The notes below the pieces were generated by a model that was given only the letters and a program-made list of their open reading frames with translations, did no database searches and was not told where the DNA came from. Below, one piece after another: positions 1 through 7,173 of a stretch of DNA of 11,666 nucleotides. Each line of letters opens with the position of its first letter. The first letter of the stretch is position 1. The stretch lies in contig JAITAR010000081.1 of NCBI GenBank assembly GCA_031284025.1, positions 1 to 11,666 of the forward strand, written 5' to 3'. Source of the DNA: Rickettsiales bacterium. Lineage in GTDB: Bacteria > Pseudomonadota > Alphaproteobacteria > Rickettsiales > UBA1997. The position numbers and the translations under genes were made by a program.

Positions 1-1145
1 ATGAGATGATGCTAACTATGACGGAGGAGTTTGGGAATGCCAGCTCTAAGAGTCATGTCTTTGGTTGGAAAGCCGAAGAGTACGTTGAAAAGGCTAGAAA
101 ATTGGTGGCCAACGTTATAGCTGCTGAGAATTTGGACATAATATTTACTTCGGGAGCTACAGAATCCAATAACACCGCTATTAAAGGGGTTTGCAGATTT
201 AATCGTTCGGCGACTAAAAATCATATAGTAACAACGAAAATTGAGCATAAGTGCGTTCTAGAGACATGCAATTATTTAAAACTCAGAGAAAACTTTGATG
301 TTACATTTCTTGACGTGGACAATAAAGGTCTGATAAATTTGCAAGAACTGGAGTTGGCCATAGGCGACAGTACTATTATGGTTTCTATTATGGGGGTTAA
401 CAATGAAATTGGAGTTATACAGCCCCTTAGGGAAATTGGGGCAATTTGCCGAAGGAAAAATGTGTATTTTCACAGTGATTGTGCACAGGCATTTGGTAAA
501 ATACCGCTGAACGTTGAAGATATGAATATAGATCTCATGAGTATCTCTGCTCACAAAATATACGGCCCGAAGGGTGTCGGAGCGTTGTACGTTAGAAGAA
601 AGCCTAGAGTCAAAATTGAAGCTCTGATACATGGTGGTGGCCAGGAAAGAGGTCTTAGATCAGGTACTCTTCCGGTTCCTCTTATAGTTGGACTAGGTAA
701 AGCGGCTGAAATTGCAAATACCGAAATGGAAATGGATGCAAAAAAGATCAAATATCTGGCAGATAAGGTGATAGATAATTTGCTGCGAATGGATAGGGTA
801 TATCTCAATGGTAGCAGAGAACAGAGGTGGCCGGGATGTCTTAATTTTAGTTTTGCTGGTATCGAAGGTGAGTCGTTGATGATGTCTATGAAAAATATTG
901 CCGTTTCGTCTGGATCAGCCTGCACTTCAGCCACTTTGGAACCATCCTATGTGATACAGGCTATAGGCGTTGATCCGGAAATGGCGCATTCGTCCGTTAG
1001 GATTGGTCTAGGTAGATTCACAGTCGAAGAGGAAATTGACTATCTCATAGAAAAAATTAGGCGCGAGGTTCCTAGACTCAGAGAGATGAGCCCTTTGTGG
1101 GAGACTATGGAAAAAAAAATTAGTGCTACCGGGTCAATTAGCTAA
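1..1145 (+). CDS. iscS: Cysteine desulfurase IscS (5' end cut by window edge)
   Basis: PLP-dependent cysteine desulfurase. It takes sulphur from L-cysteine as a persulfide and passes it to IscU for Fe-S cluster assembly and to tRNA thiolation enzymes. The frame is already open at position 3 (a Glu codon before the Met-Met at 6-11), and compared with E. coli IscS about 22 residues are missing, including the usual LDYxATTP start, so the true start lies left of the window. Visible motifs, numbered from the Met at 6, are FTSGATESNN, VNNEIGV, HSDCAQ, the PLP lysine in SAHKIYGPKG (Lys184, bases 555-557), GGGQERGLRSGT, and the catalytic cysteine in SSGSACTSA (Cys306, bases 921-923). The offset from E. 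coli Lys206 and Cys328 is the same for both, so there is no internal rearrangement. The tail after SPLWE diverges from the usual IEWAHH-type ending. The TAA stop overlaps the lpxB start by one base. Confidence 0.97.
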   Translation, partial: EMMLTMTEEFGNASSKSHVFGWKAEEYVEKARKLVANVIAAENLDIIFTSGATESNNTAIKGVCRFNRSATKNHIVTTKIEHKCVLETCNYLKLRENFDVTFLDVDNKGLINLQELELAIGDSTIMVSIMGVNNEIGVIQPLREIGAICRRKNVYFHSDCAQAFGKIPLNVEDMNIDLMSISAHKIYGPKGVGALYVRRKPRVKIEALIHGGGQERGLRSGTLPVPLIVGLGKAAEIANTEMEMDAKKIKYLADKVIDNLLRMDRVYLNGSREQRWPGCLNFSFAGIEGESLMMSMKNIAVSSGSACTSATLEPSYVIQAIGVDPEMAHSSVRIGLGRFTVEEEIDYLIEKIRREVPRLREMSPLWETMEKKISATGSIS

Positions 1146-2314
1146 TGAAAAAGAAAATATTCCTAATAGCTGGAGAAAAATCTGGGGATTTGCTAGGTTC
1201 TAAGATAATAGAGTGTTTGGATAGAAATTTATTTGAAATTGGAATGGTAGGCGGCGAGTCTATGGAGAAACTTGGCTATAGAAGCCTCTTTCCAATGGAA
1301 AAGCTGTCGATTATGGGGAGCTTCGAGGTGCTTCCAAGACTAGTGGACATTCTCAGAAAAATAGAGGAAACAGCGCAGTTCATAGTACGAACAAATCAAG
1401 AGATGGTGTTGACAATAGATTCGCCAGATTTTTGTTTCAGAGTTATGCGACGGGTAAGGGAACTAGATGTTACCAGGAAAATAGTGGGGGGACATCTCGT
1501 TGCCCCCAGCGTTTGGTTCTACAGAGCGAGCAGAGCAAAAAAGATTGCAAAGCTATACGATATACTGTTCTGTCTGTTGCCATTCGAGCCTCCCTACTTT
1601 GAAAAATATGGCTTGAGAACGATGTTCGTTGGCCATCCAATATTTGGCAGAGAGTCATTCGAATATAGTTTTAACACCGGTAACTGCGGCATTGGATCCT
1701 ACCGAAGAAATAGTAAAATTATTTCTATAACTCCCGGCAGCAGAAAATCGGAGGTGAAACTGTTGATGCCGGTAGTTGCCAAAGTGGTAGAAAATATAGG
1801 CGAAACCTTTGATCTCCAATACCATATTTTGGCAACGGAAAATACCCATGATTTCATCGAAAAATATCTCAACGCTAGAAATATTATGAATATAGCCGTT
1901 GAATGGGAGCCGGAGAAGAAGGAAAAAATTATTAGGAGTTCCCTTCTGGCATTGGCAAAATCTGGCACTAATGCGCTAGAGATAGCTGCCTATGCCATAC
2001 CACTAGTGGTTATGTACAAATTTGGTTTTCTAACTAATATTTTGGGCACCATTTATTTAAAACTGAAATCTGGGATTAGATTTGTGAATCTAATAAACAT
2101 TCTGGGGAAAAGAGAAATAATTCCAGAAATGCTTTTATTTAATTGTAGAGCTGCTAATATAGCAGAAAAAATCATAGAGCTGGTAGCTAGCGAGAAATTG
2201 AGGGCGAAACAGATTGAAGACAATTTGAAAATATTGGAAGTGCTTGGCTATGGAAGGAATAATTCACCGTCCCGTAGAATTGCCAGCGAAATAGGTAGGC
2301 TGCTGGATGTATAA
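1145..2314 (+). CDS. lpxB: Lipid-A-disaccharide synthase LpxB
   Basis: Glycosyltransferase of family GT19 that joins UDP-2,3-diacylglucosamine and lipid X into the lipid A disaccharide. It is a peripheral enzyme at the inner face of the cytoplasmic membrane. At 389 residues it is a normal full-length LpxB. Family signatures run in order: AGEKSGD (residues 9-15), GGESMEKLG, the MGSFEVLP segment, a TIDSPDF stretch, VAPSVW (canonically SPSVWAW), LPFEPPYF, VGHPIF, ITPGSRKSEV, and KSGTNALE for the nucleotide-sugar site. FEPPYF and VAPSVW look alphaproteobacterial. The ATG shares its first base with the last base of the iscS stop (TAATG) and has no clear Shine-Dalgarno of its own, so translational coupling to iscS is likely. 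The stop lies 8 bases inside lptA. Its presence implies that the organism makes lipid A, unlike Anaplasma, Ehrlichia and Orientia. Confidence 0.97.
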   Translation: MKKKIFLIAGEKSGDLLGSKIIECLDRNLFEIGMVGGESMEKLGYRSLFPMEKLSIMGSFEVLPRLVDILRKIEETAQFIVRTNQEMVLTIDSPDFCFRVMRRVRELDVTRKIVGGHLVAPSVWFYRASRAKKIAKLYDILFCLLPFEPPYFEKYGLRTMFVGHPIFGRESFEYSFNTGNCGIGSYRRNSKIISITPGSRKSEVKLLMPVVAKVVENIGETFDLQYHILATENTHDFIEKYLNARNIMNIAVEWEPEKKEKIIRSSLLALAKSGTNALEIAAYAIPLVVMYKFGFLTNILGTIYLKLKSGIRFVNLINILGKREIIPEMLLFNCRAANIAEKIIELVASEKLRAKQIEDNLKILEVLGYGRNNSPSRRIASEIGRLLDV

Positions 2315-2858
2315 ATTTGCCGCTGTGATCCTATTCCTATCTTTTAGCTTCAATGGGGAAAAAAACATCTTTGGTTCCCAAAAATACTACAGTCCACCGA
2401 ATGCTAGAAATGCAAAGGATGTTATTTCCATCGAATCGGATGAGGTCAGAATGAAAAAAAGCGAAAAAATAATAACCTTTACAGGAAATGTTAAAATTCT
2501 AAAAGATAACGTAGATATGCTGGCAAAAAAAACCGCAGTCTTACACTACATTGAAAACAACAATAGGATTGAACCAAAAACTATAGATATGATTGACGTT
2601 ATCGTAATTAGAGGAAACAATATAAAAATTACTGGAGATAAGGGTAGCTACAATTTCATAAATTCTATGTTAACTATAGAAAACAGCGTTGTGGTAAATG
2701 AAAAAAATTCGACCATTTTTACAGACAAAGTGCTGTATAATACTCTGACCGAAGAGATCGAGATGTTTGGCAAAAAAATGAAATCTGATCCCGTAGGAAG
2801 AACTACCATAATTATAAATGATACAAAAACTTTTATGGGGAAAAGTGATGGACGCTAA
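2307..2858 (+). CDS. lptA: LptA-type LPS transport protein (OstA-like)
   Basis: Periplasmic protein of the Lpt bridge that carries LPS from the inner-membrane LptBFGC complex to LptDE in the outer membrane. The 183-residue length fits LptA. The first 17 or so residues are hydrophobic and act as a signal peptide or anchor (MYKFAAVILFLSF). The body is an OstA/beta-jellyroll repeat pattern: ISIESDEVRMKK, then ITFTGNVKILKDNVDMLAKK, then IRGNNIKITGDKGSY, with alternating short strands. ITFTGNVKI is the hallmark segment. It overlaps lpxB by 8 bases and lptB by 11, and lptA directly before lptB is the standard order. LptC, usually just upstream of lptA, is absent here; lpxB takes that place. An LptC-like identity is possible, since the two share the fold, but the size and the GNVKI motif favour LptA. 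Confidence 0.86.
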   Translation: MYKFAAVILFLSFSFNGEKNIFGSQKYYSPPNARNAKDVISIESDEVRMKKSEKIITFTGNVKILKDNVDMLAKKTAVLHYIENNNRIEPKTIDMIDVIVIRGNNIKITGDKGSYNFINSMLTIENSVVVNEKNSTIFTDKVLYNTLTEEIEMFGKKMKSDPVGRTTIIINDTKTFMGKSDGR

Positions 2859-3573
2859 TACGCTAGAGATTGAGCATATTAAGAAATCCTGCGAAGGGAA
2901 AGTTATAATTCGAGATGTAAGTTTAGAAATTAAAGGAGGAGAAATTGTTGGCCTACTGGGACCAAATGGAGCTGGTAAGACAACCATTTTTTATATGGCC
3001 ATAGGCCTTATGAAAGTGGATAGCGGAAAAATTAAATTAAATGGAAACGATCTGTCGAAATTACCCATGTACCAAAGAGCAAAAATGGGACTAGGATATT
3101 TGCCCCAGGAGATTTCGATATTTAGAAATATGACAGTTAGCGAAAATATTCTCTGCGCCCTTGAAATTTCTCAGCCAGAGAGAAGAGAAAGAATTCAGAG
3201 ACTAGAGCAACTCATTAGTGATTTTTCTATTTCGCAGCTGAGAAATTCTCCAGCGATGACTCTGTCCGGAGGAGAGCGAAGACGGGTGGAGATAGCCAGA
3301 ACTCTGGCTACAAATCCCCTATTCATGCTGCTAGATGAGCCCTTTGCTGGTATAGACCCTATAGCCATAGGTGATATAACGGCTATGATAGTTAAATTAA
3401 AAAATATGGGGATAGGCATATTAATAACTGACCACAACATAAGGGAAACTTTAGCCATGGTTGATAGAGCATATGTGGTATATAATGGAGAAATTTTAGC
3501 CTCTGGTGACAGAGAAAAAATATTAAATAATAAAGATGTTAAAAAATTTTATCTTGGTAAAAATTTTGGTTGA
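2848..3573 (+). CDS. lptB: LPS export ABC transporter ATP-binding protein LptB
   Basis: Cytoplasmic ATPase of the LptB2FGC complex, which extracts LPS from the inner membrane and pushes it along the Lpt bridge. The ATG at 2848 gives the normal LptB length of 241 residues and has GGGGAAAA just upstream; an in-frame ATG at 2818 would add ten residues with no family match. All ABC motifs are intact: Walker A GPNGAGKTT (residues 38-46), Q-loop YLPQE (Gln87), signature LSGGERRR (139-146), Walker B LLDEP (161-165) with the LptB-typical FAGIDPIAI after it, and the H-loop ITDHNIRETL (His196). The start overlaps the end of lptA by 11 bases. The TGA stop lies inside a 9-bp inverted repeat (3562-3596). 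It closes the iscS-lpxB-lptA-lptB run. Confidence 0.98.
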   Translation: MDANTLEIEHIKKSCEGKVIIRDVSLEIKGGEIVGLLGPNGAGKTTIFYMAIGLMKVDSGKIKLNGNDLSKLPMYQRAKMGLGYLPQEISIFRNMTVSENILCALEISQPERRERIQRLEQLISDFSISQLRNSPAMTLSGGERRRVEIARTLATNPLFMLLDEPFAGIDPIAIGDITAMIVKLKNMGIGILITDHNIRETLAMVDRAYVVYNGEILASGDREKILNNKDVKKFYLGKNFG

Positions 3574-3649
3574 TGTATCTATAGGATACCAAAATTAACT
3601 GTGGAGTTAGCTATTAGCGACAGTAGGCGTTAGCTAACAAAAAGTTAAT
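3562..3649 (+). other. Overlapping inverted repeats at the end of lptB
   Basis: Two dyads share bases. The first pairs AATTTTGGT (3562-3570) with ACCAAAATT (3588-3596), perfect over 9 bp, with the lptB stop codon in its loop and a small inner GTATC/GATAC pair (3575-3579/3585-3589). The second pairs ATTAACT (3594-3600) with AGTTAAT (3643-3649) and continues inward as GTTAGCTA (3606-3613) with TAGCTAAC (3631-3638). Because 3594-3596 belong to both, they cannot form fully at the same time. Neither is followed by a T-run, so they are not classic terminators. A role as 3'-end stabiliser or as a weak terminator is inference. Confidence 0.6.
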
Positions 3650-3706
3650 CACGTTAGTGCAACTATTAATACTATTTAAAATAAAAAATACACTTTATGA
3701 GACATA

Positions 3707-3735
3707 TTGACAATAACATAACGCATACATATCAT
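3707..3735 (+). promoter_or_regulatory. Near-consensus sigma-70 promoter
   Basis: A perfect -35 box TTGACA at 3707-3712 is followed after 17 bases by TATCAT at 3730-3735 (5 of 6 match to TATAAT). The predicted start is near 3742. This is the best promoter match I see in the window, and it sits 130 bases past lptB in very AT-rich DNA with no long gene behind it until 4223. It would drive the candidate small RNA at 3742-3868. Confidence 0.6.
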
Positions 3736-3741
3736 GTCATC

Positions 3742-3868
3742 GCAATGTTTATTATACATACATTCCATAGTAACATTGTATTAATATTATTTTTTATTGA
3801 GAAGATATATTAATTAATTTTTTCCTTTATTTATTATTAGAGAGACACCGGAGACGGTGTCTTTGTTT
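3742..3868 (+). ncRNA. Candidate small RNA between promoter and terminator
   Basis: The segment is defined by the strong promoter ending at 3735 and the strong terminator at 3841-3864, giving a transcript of about 125 bases. Its 5' end can form a hairpin of CAATGTT (3743-3749) with AACATTG (3772-3778). The middle is very AT-rich. A 22-codon open frame (3745-3813, hydrophobic, starting at the predicted 5' end) is present but may be chance in such DNA. I do not recognise an RNA family. It could instead be an untranslated stretch of lptB read-through ending at the same terminator. Confidence 0.4.
3841..3868 (+). terminator. Rho-independent terminator
   Basis: A perfect 8-bp stem AGACACCG (3843-3850) with CGGTGTCT (3855-3862) has a GAGA tetraloop and is extended by one G-T and one A-T pair to 3841/3864. 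It is followed by a T-rich tract (TTTGTTTGTTTT). The T-run is only on the + side, so it stops rightward transcription, either of the candidate small RNA or of the lptB operon. Confidence 0.8.
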
Positions 3869-4222
3869 GTTTTAGACATATATTTTCTAGAACTGTGGCT
3901 TTCCGAATCTCTTTCTTTACTAATTAGTTTCAATTTATGTGTTTGCCTCATAATTCTTTAGGAATCGCACTGTTCTAGATCATTAATACATCTAATATCT
4001 AGTAGGATCCAGTGTAGTGGCTAAAAATTAGCAAAGATTCAAAGGCGTCCCATCCTGACAGTCTAACATCACCATCTGACAGTGTTACACTAGAAATTTT
4101 GAATGCCCTGGTTTACTATCCTGGTCTCTTAAAAGAGAGCGCTATCGAAATCTAGATCTGCATGTTTCATTTATTTTCGTTGCGTCATAATTGCTTTGTA
4201 ATCTAATAACGAATGGAGTGCT
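3869..4222. other. Non-coding stretch with a long imperfect hairpin
   Basis: No credible gene is seen in these 354 bases. The clearest structure is an imperfect hairpin at 4037-4104: outer stem ATTCAAA (4037-4043) with TTTGAAT (4098-4104), and inner stem AGTCTAACA (4060-4068) with TGTTACACT (4083-4091), eight pairs and one C-C mismatch. An 8-base direct repeat CTGACAGT occurs at 4055-4062 and 4076-4083. A short palindrome pairs TCTCTT (4125-4130) with AAGAGA (4133-4138). No tRNA or known RNA signature was found on either strand. Confidence 0.45.
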
Positions 4223-4384
4223 ATGAAAAATGGAAAAGAGCAGGAAAACAGTGAAAAGGTGAAGATAAAAAATATGATGACGGAGGCTCTCCAAAAACAT
4301 TTGTTCGAGCTAGATCCAACGGTGGCTATGTGGGTAGATGTTGCCTTTGCCAACTGGAAAAAAACCGAACCAAAAAAATTCTAA
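4223..4384 (+). CDS. Small hypothetical protein, 53 residues
   Basis: ATG at 4223 is preceded by GGAG at 4215-4218, a well-placed ribosome site. The frame ends at TAA 4382-4384. The protein begins MKNGKEQENSEKVKIKNMM, with a charged polar head of about 17 residues. This is followed by a more ordered amphipathic part reading ALQKHLFELDPTVAMWVDV then AFANWKK, and a basic end TEPKKF. It has no signal peptide or membrane segment. I do not recognise the family. It lies alone between non-coding DNA and the convergent virB4. An open frame on the other strand (4171-4353) overlaps it, but the + frame has the better ribosome site and a more protein-like composition. Confidence 0.5.
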   Translation: MKNGKEQENSEKVKIKNMMTEALQKHLFELDPTVAMWVDVAFANWKKTEPKKF

Positions 4385-4519
4385 GGGCAACATAAGTTCT
4401 ACCAAAGACTACACGATGCTGTGTTCCTCCTGGGTTAGTGGAACAGAAATCTAGTGCTCCAGAAGACCTTAGTGGGATCAGTCTGCTGTGCAGAAATGGT
4501 CTAGTGCAATAGCCAATTA
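4385..4519. other. Spacer between convergent genes with small dyad
   Basis: This spacer separates the ends of the small + gene and the - strand virB4. It contains AGACC (4464-4468) facing GGTCT (4498-4502), with a CTGC/GCAG hairpin (4483-4486/4490-4493) inside, and a near-direct repeat (CAGAAAT then CTAGTGC at 4444-4457 and 4491-4507). There is no T-run on either strand next to these, so I do not call a terminator. Confidence 0.35.
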
Positions 4520-7042
4520 TTAGAATTTTTCATTTCTCTTCTGTTTAGCTTCTTCCCATTGAATTTGTCTTTTTTCGCGCTCCATTAGTTTTTCTTCCTG
4601 TTTAACCTTTTCGTGCTCTTTAATTAATCTAAACATGATTGGCAGCCAATCTTCAGGTTTATCGGATTCGGCTAATTCTTTTGCCTTCGTCATCATATTG
4701 AAGTATAAATTATGGCTAGAAAAGATATGTGTTTCCCCCTTTGTTAGAAAACTAAAATCTAGTGAAGATACTACTATATTTCCGCTGTGTTTTAGTAGAA
4801 AATTCCCGTTTTCCTCTTTCATCACAGACAGTACTCTAGATTCTTCTTCAGCTATGTCGAATATTTTTCGCTGGTAAATCGTTGCCTTTACGTTTGGCAG
4901 TAATATTTGAGTTGGAAATATATTTTTAACCGATAGTTTTATGCTACTAACTTCATAGCTGTCTGCTCCACTCGTCGTCATAATTACGGCTACATTCCTG
5001 TTGTAGAGCGATCTCAGTACCTTAGAAATTCGTGGAGCAAAGTAGGGGTTATCAAACAGTAACCAACCTTCGTCGATGGCTAGAATTGACGGACTGCCAT
5101 CTGCCTTTTCGATTATGCTGTGCACTATGTAGTCGAAAATGGCTGTTTTTAATTCTTCGTTATTCACTATGGCATTGAGATTTATTCCCACTATGTCAGA
5201 ACTAAATAAATCCAGGGTAGCAACGTTGTTGAATATGAAACCATATTTGTCCACACTGGTCCATTTGCTCAGACTGCTGCACACGTTGGTAAGTTTCTCT
5301 TTTTTAGCCATTTTTAGTAAATCACCAATTTTCGTTATTTTCTCTATATTATCTCTAACTAGCACCTTTAGTTTTTCTAACTCCTGAGAAAGTTTTGTGC
5401 TACTTTCATCTATATGTATCATACCATCATCTGTTCTCTGCAGAATACACAGAAGCCAATTCAATATAAATTCTACACCCCGACTGTTTTTTTCTACGCT
5501 AAATGGGTTTATTTGTATTTTATGGTCTGAATCTTCTTTTGAAATAGAATAATATTTGCCCCCCAGACTGTTGATGAAGATTCTTGATCTGTTCGTGTTG
5601 TCTATGTAAAATATTCTTTTTACCTGCTTCGTAGTTGCCATCAGCAGAAAATTCATGTACTTAGTTTTTTTCAGTGATTTAGGTCCTATAAATAGTGTAT
5701 TTGGATTTTTACCACTATCGAATGAAAAAAAATAGGGAGTACCCAGTGTACTCTTTAGAACTATGGCAGTATCGCCCCAGAGGTTGTTAGTCAGTTTTCC
5801 TGTTGGAAAATTAAATAGGGAAACAAAAGCACAGACATTTTCCTGGGAAATTTTATGCACTCTTTTGACAAAATTGAAATTTCCTGGCAATTGGCTCCAA
5901 AATATTGTCGGCATAAACATTTCTTCTCGTATTGCCACCAGACCAAGTTTTGAGATTGTATTGAATAATTTTTCGACATTTTTATTAAGTTCCTCTTTGG
6001 TCTCAGCTTTCACCTGTATAACTAGTTGGCTCGCGCATATTTTGTTTTTTTCCTCTTCAGCATTCGGCATCATGGAACCTATGTCGGAAAGATTTAGCGC
6101 AGAGGGATCCTCATTTATTGACAGAATCTCAAAATATTTCATCATTTCTTCGTTTACGGGCTTGCTGTCAATAAAGCTTACGGACTGTGTTATAACAAGT
6201 TCGTAATCCAGCTGAATTATTTTATCTAGCTGAGATAGGAGCAGAAGATTGCAGTATTTTAGTGACACCATGGCCGAGTAAGTTGACCTATTTTTGTCAT
6301 ATATCTGCATTAGATTCTTGCCATAGGCTACTTTTTTGAATAAAAGTGATTCTGACAGCTCATTTATAGGCAATTTTATGTCATTGAATTCACAGTTAAT
6401 TATGCTAGAAAAAAACTTTAGGTGCTCCGAATAGTAAATGTCGTCCTTTTTTTTAACTTTAAGAATTCTAGCTCCATAGTCTTTCATGTCATTAAGTATG
6501 CCATTAGAAACTTCTGTTATAATTGCGTTCATTTTTGCGAAATCTTTGGTCCTTGATCTCACTAACATTGAAAAGCTTATGGCAGAGATAAATTCAAATG
6601 TTTTTGAAACTTTTCCGGCTTCTGACACCAGTACTATTGTTATGTAAATTTCGTTGGCAAACTGATTGTTCCAGTTATAGTGCTTGTTCCACCTATCCAT
6701 GAGCATTCGTGAGATATAGTTGTTGTACTGCTGGTTTTTTGGCACTATGTCTACCGGCTTCCTAACTACCTGAAACCAGAAATTTAGGTTCTGATTTTTA
6801 GCATTGTTTATAAAACTTTTGTTTAAATTCTCACGCAGCAAATAAAAATTTGCAGTGCCAGTGTTAGAGACAAATGACGGTATCTTTATTGTCTGCAACA
6901 TTTCTCCATTTTGAGTTAGTATTGTCTGCTCATCATAGTAGCAGGCGTAGGGAATAAACTCTGGATTTATGTTGTTTTGGGTACCAAATCCATGCAAATT
7001 ATTTGTTATATCATCAACAATTTCGCTTTCTATCCTCTCCAT
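4520..7042 (-). CDS. virB4: VirB4-family T4SS ATPase paralogue with degraded Walker A
   Basis: VirB4 is the large inner-membrane-associated ATPase that powers assembly and transport by type IV secretion systems. The 840-residue length is normal. The match is clear over the CagE/TrbE/VirB half (FWSQLPGNFNFVKR, LFNFPTGKLTNNLWGD, LGTPYFFSFD at about 381-442) and the C-terminal motor (ILAIDEGWLLFDNPYFAPRI at 653-672). Walker B Asp657-Glu658 is kept. The P-loop reads GPKSLKKT (453-460, bases 5663-5686) instead of GPTGSGKT. The lysine and threonine stay, but the glycines before them are gone. The usual TQS motif after Walker B reads TTSG. The tail (about 806-840) is a charged coiled-coil. It stands alone, facing away from its neighbours, with no other virB gene in view. 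This resembles the divergent second VirB4 copy of rickettsial systems and may be a structural rather than catalytic subunit. The ribosome site is weak. Confidence 0.93.
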   Translation of the reverse strand: MERIESEIVDDITNNLHGFGTQNNINPEFIPYACYYDEQTILTQNGEMLQTIKIPSFVSNTGTANFYLLRENLNKSFINNAKNQNLNFWFQVVRKPVDIVPKNQQYNNYISRMLMDRWNKHYNWNNQFANEIYITIVLVSEAGKVSKTFEFISAISFSMLVRSRTKDFAKMNAIITEVSNGILNDMKDYGARILKVKKKDDIYYSEHLKFFSSIINCEFNDIKLPINELSESLLFKKVAYGKNLMQIYDKNRSTYSAMVSLKYCNLLLLSQLDKIIQLDYELVITQSVSFIDSKPVNEEMMKYFEILSINEDPSALNLSDIGSMMPNAEEEKNKICASQLVIQVKAETKEELNKNVEKLFNTISKLGLVAIREEMFMPTIFWSQLPGNFNFVKRVHKISQENVCAFVSLFNFPTGKLTNNLWGDTAIVLKSTLGTPYFFSFDSGKNPNTLFIGPKSLKKTKYMNFLLMATTKQVKRIFYIDNTNRSRIFINSLGGKYYSISKEDSDHKIQINPFSVEKNSRGVEFILNWLLCILQRTDDGMIHIDESSTKLSQELEKLKVLVRDNIEKITKIGDLLKMAKKEKLTNVCSSLSKWTSVDKYGFIFNNVATLDLFSSDIVGINLNAIVNNEELKTAIFDYIVHSIIEKADGSPSILAIDEGWLLFDNPYFAPRISKVLRSLYNRNVAVIMTTSGADSYEVSSIKLSVKNIFPTQILLPNVKATIYQRKIFDIAEEESRVLSVMKEENGNFLLKHSGNIVVSSLDFSFLTKGETHIFSSHNLYFNMMTKAKELAESDKPEDWLPIMFRLIKEHEKVKQEEKLMEREKRQIQWEEAKQKRNEKF

Positions 7043-7122
7043 TTTTTAAAGTTTTTCTTTAAGTTTGCTATAAAATAGGTTGATTTTATCAAAAGTCAAT
7101 TTAATCTTAGTGCCAGCTAGGC

Positions 7123-7150
7123 ATTATATTGGGTAAATGATAATAATCAA
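7123..7150 (-). promoter_or_regulatory. Promoter for virB4 (minus strand)
   Basis: Read on the minus strand, TTGATT (7145-7150) is followed after 16 bases by a perfect TATAAT (7123-7128). The predicted start is near 7116, leaving a leader of about 73 bases. Next to the virB4 ATG the leader can form an all-AT hairpin, TTAAAG with CTTTAA. A full TTGACA further upstream on this strand is 28 bases from the TATAAT, which is too far to pair with it. Confidence 0.5.
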
Positions 7151-7156
7151 TATGAT
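7129..7156 (+). promoter_or_regulatory. Possible promoter for the division operon
   Basis: TTGGGT (7129-7134) and TATGAT (7151-7156, 5 of 6) are 16 bases apart on the + strand, predicting a start near 7163 and a leader of about 85 bases to the ATG at 7248. The -35 match is weak. It overlaps the minus-strand promoter, so the two divergent units may compete or be co-regulated. Confidence 0.3.
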
Positions 7157-7173
7157 TGTCAATATTTTTTATA

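Noticed and set aside
2818..2847. Earlier ATG for LptB
   Set aside because: It adds ten residues with no family match; the ATG at 2848 has GGGGAAAA upstream and gives the usual length.
4171..4353. A 60-codon open frame on the minus strand opposite the small + gene
   Set aside because: It overlaps the + frame, which has a well-placed GGAG and a more protein-like sequence; no ribosome site or family match was seen for the minus frame.
7123..7162. TTGACA and TATAAT on the minus strand as one promoter
   Set aside because: The two boxes are 28 bases apart; TTGATT at 16 bases is a better partner for the TATAAT.
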